DNA from: Bacteroidales bacterium
GTDB lineage: Bacteria > Bacteroidota > Bacteroidia > Bacteroidales > WCHB1-69
Assembly (NCBI GenBank): GCA_017554325.1
Contig: JAFZIP010000020.1
Coordinates: 24,538-88,537, forward strand
Length of the DNA: 64,000 bases
Direction of reading: 5' to 3'
Positions 63,793-64,000 of the stretch are shown here, piece after piece. Within the stretch, counting starts at the first letter, position 1. Each line of letters begins with the position of its first letter. The notes beneath the pieces were generated by a model. That model saw only the letters and a program-made list of their open reading frames with translations, searched no databases and was not told where the DNA came from. Both the position numbers and the translations under genes were made by a program.

Positions 63793-64000
63793 AACCGCCC
63801 CAAAAGCCGATGGAAATCGCGAGAGATTCGAGCAAAATCAATGCATTGGGATCACTCGCGGTGGTAGAAACACCAAGATCCATGCAGTGGTGGACGCACT
63901 GGGAAATCCGATTCACGTCCAGCTTTCCTCCGGGGATATCCACGATTCGATCATTGCGGAAGACGGTTTGGACCACATTGATCTGAAGCCGAACAAAACA
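63743..64000 (+). mobile_element. IS5-family transposase fragment (both ends incomplete)
   Basis: In the frame with codons starting at 63743 the translation includes IGITRGGRNTKIHAVVDALG and GNPIHVQLSSGDIHDS, the conserved DDE-domain stretch of IS5-type transposases. The 5' part, including the start and any inverted repeat, is absent: the frame passes directly from GCDS-repeat DNA into transposase DNA near 63743. The 3' part runs off the window. No terminal repeat or target duplication can be checked. Confidence 0.8.

Overview
The window reads as a chromosomal segment of a member of the Bacteroidota, most likely order Bacteroidales. The evidence is the promoter type (TTG, about 19 nt, TAnnTTTG), Bacteroidota-specific families (DUF4290, DUF4199, the HU-CCDC81/SPOR protein, DUF5618), a TonB-dependent receptor, proteins with type IX secretion (T9SS) C-terminal domains, and a FISUMP-domain protein. 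Shine-Dalgarno sequences are mostly absent, as is normal for the phylum. TGA, TAA and TAG all act as stops. I found no rRNA, tRNA or CRISPR array.

Layout. 1-6160 is a minus-strand run: secreted serine protease, WbqC-like protein, membrane glycosyltransferase-like protein, DUF4290, then an ABC exporter cut by the window start. 6237-13068 is a plus-strand block: rsfS, ftsH, a LUD-domain protein, cdsA, uvrA. Next come an M13 peptidase, carbamate kinase plus ornithine carbamoyltransferase (arginine/citrulline catabolism), and a convergent dnaK. 19.8-20.9 kb is an accessory patch of repeats around a DUF5618 gene. 20.9-25.3 kb carries a DUF819 membrane protein, a Nudix hydrolase, an alpha/beta hydrolase and a MalY/PatB enzyme. 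25.3-28.2 kb (minus) holds a shortened alanine-dehydrogenase relative, tsaE, a BadF-type kinase and nadE. 28.3-32.8 kb (minus) holds a MORN-repeat protein and a probable metal locus: a TonB receptor and a periplasmic HMA protein with 14 His-Lys-Cys repeats. 32.8-38.4 kb (minus) holds acyl-CoA ligase, GT2, DUF4199, methylmalonyl-CoA epimerase, an isoprenylcysteine-methyltransferase-like protein and rplS.

38.7-45.2 kb (plus) carries dnaE, an NfeD-type membrane protease and a DUF4143 ATPase. 45.2-49 kb is accessory: palindromes, a broken T9SS gene, a HepT/MntA toxin-antitoxin pair and UmuDC. 49-53 kb has a T9SS type B repeat protein, an SDR enzyme and a GH16 protein. 53.3-61.9 kb (plus) has an OPT transporter, an ATP-grasp gene between two identical palindromes, a deoxynucleoside kinase, kdsB, the HU/SPOR protein, pssA, a LOG protein and DNA polymerase III delta prime. 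The window ends in a FISUMP/GCDS-repeat gene whose 5' end runs into an IS5-type transposase fragment.

The most distinctive material is: (1) the HKC-repeat metal protein beside its TonB receptor; (2) an alanine-dehydrogenase relative that keeps both halves of the substrate domain but has no NAD-binding domain; (3) short tandem repeats of period 7, 8 and 9 nt between many genes, with the 8- and 9-nt units also in frame inside the HU/SPOR gene; (4) a family of perfect palindromes that abut or supply stop codons, one of them lying in frame inside a T9SS gene.
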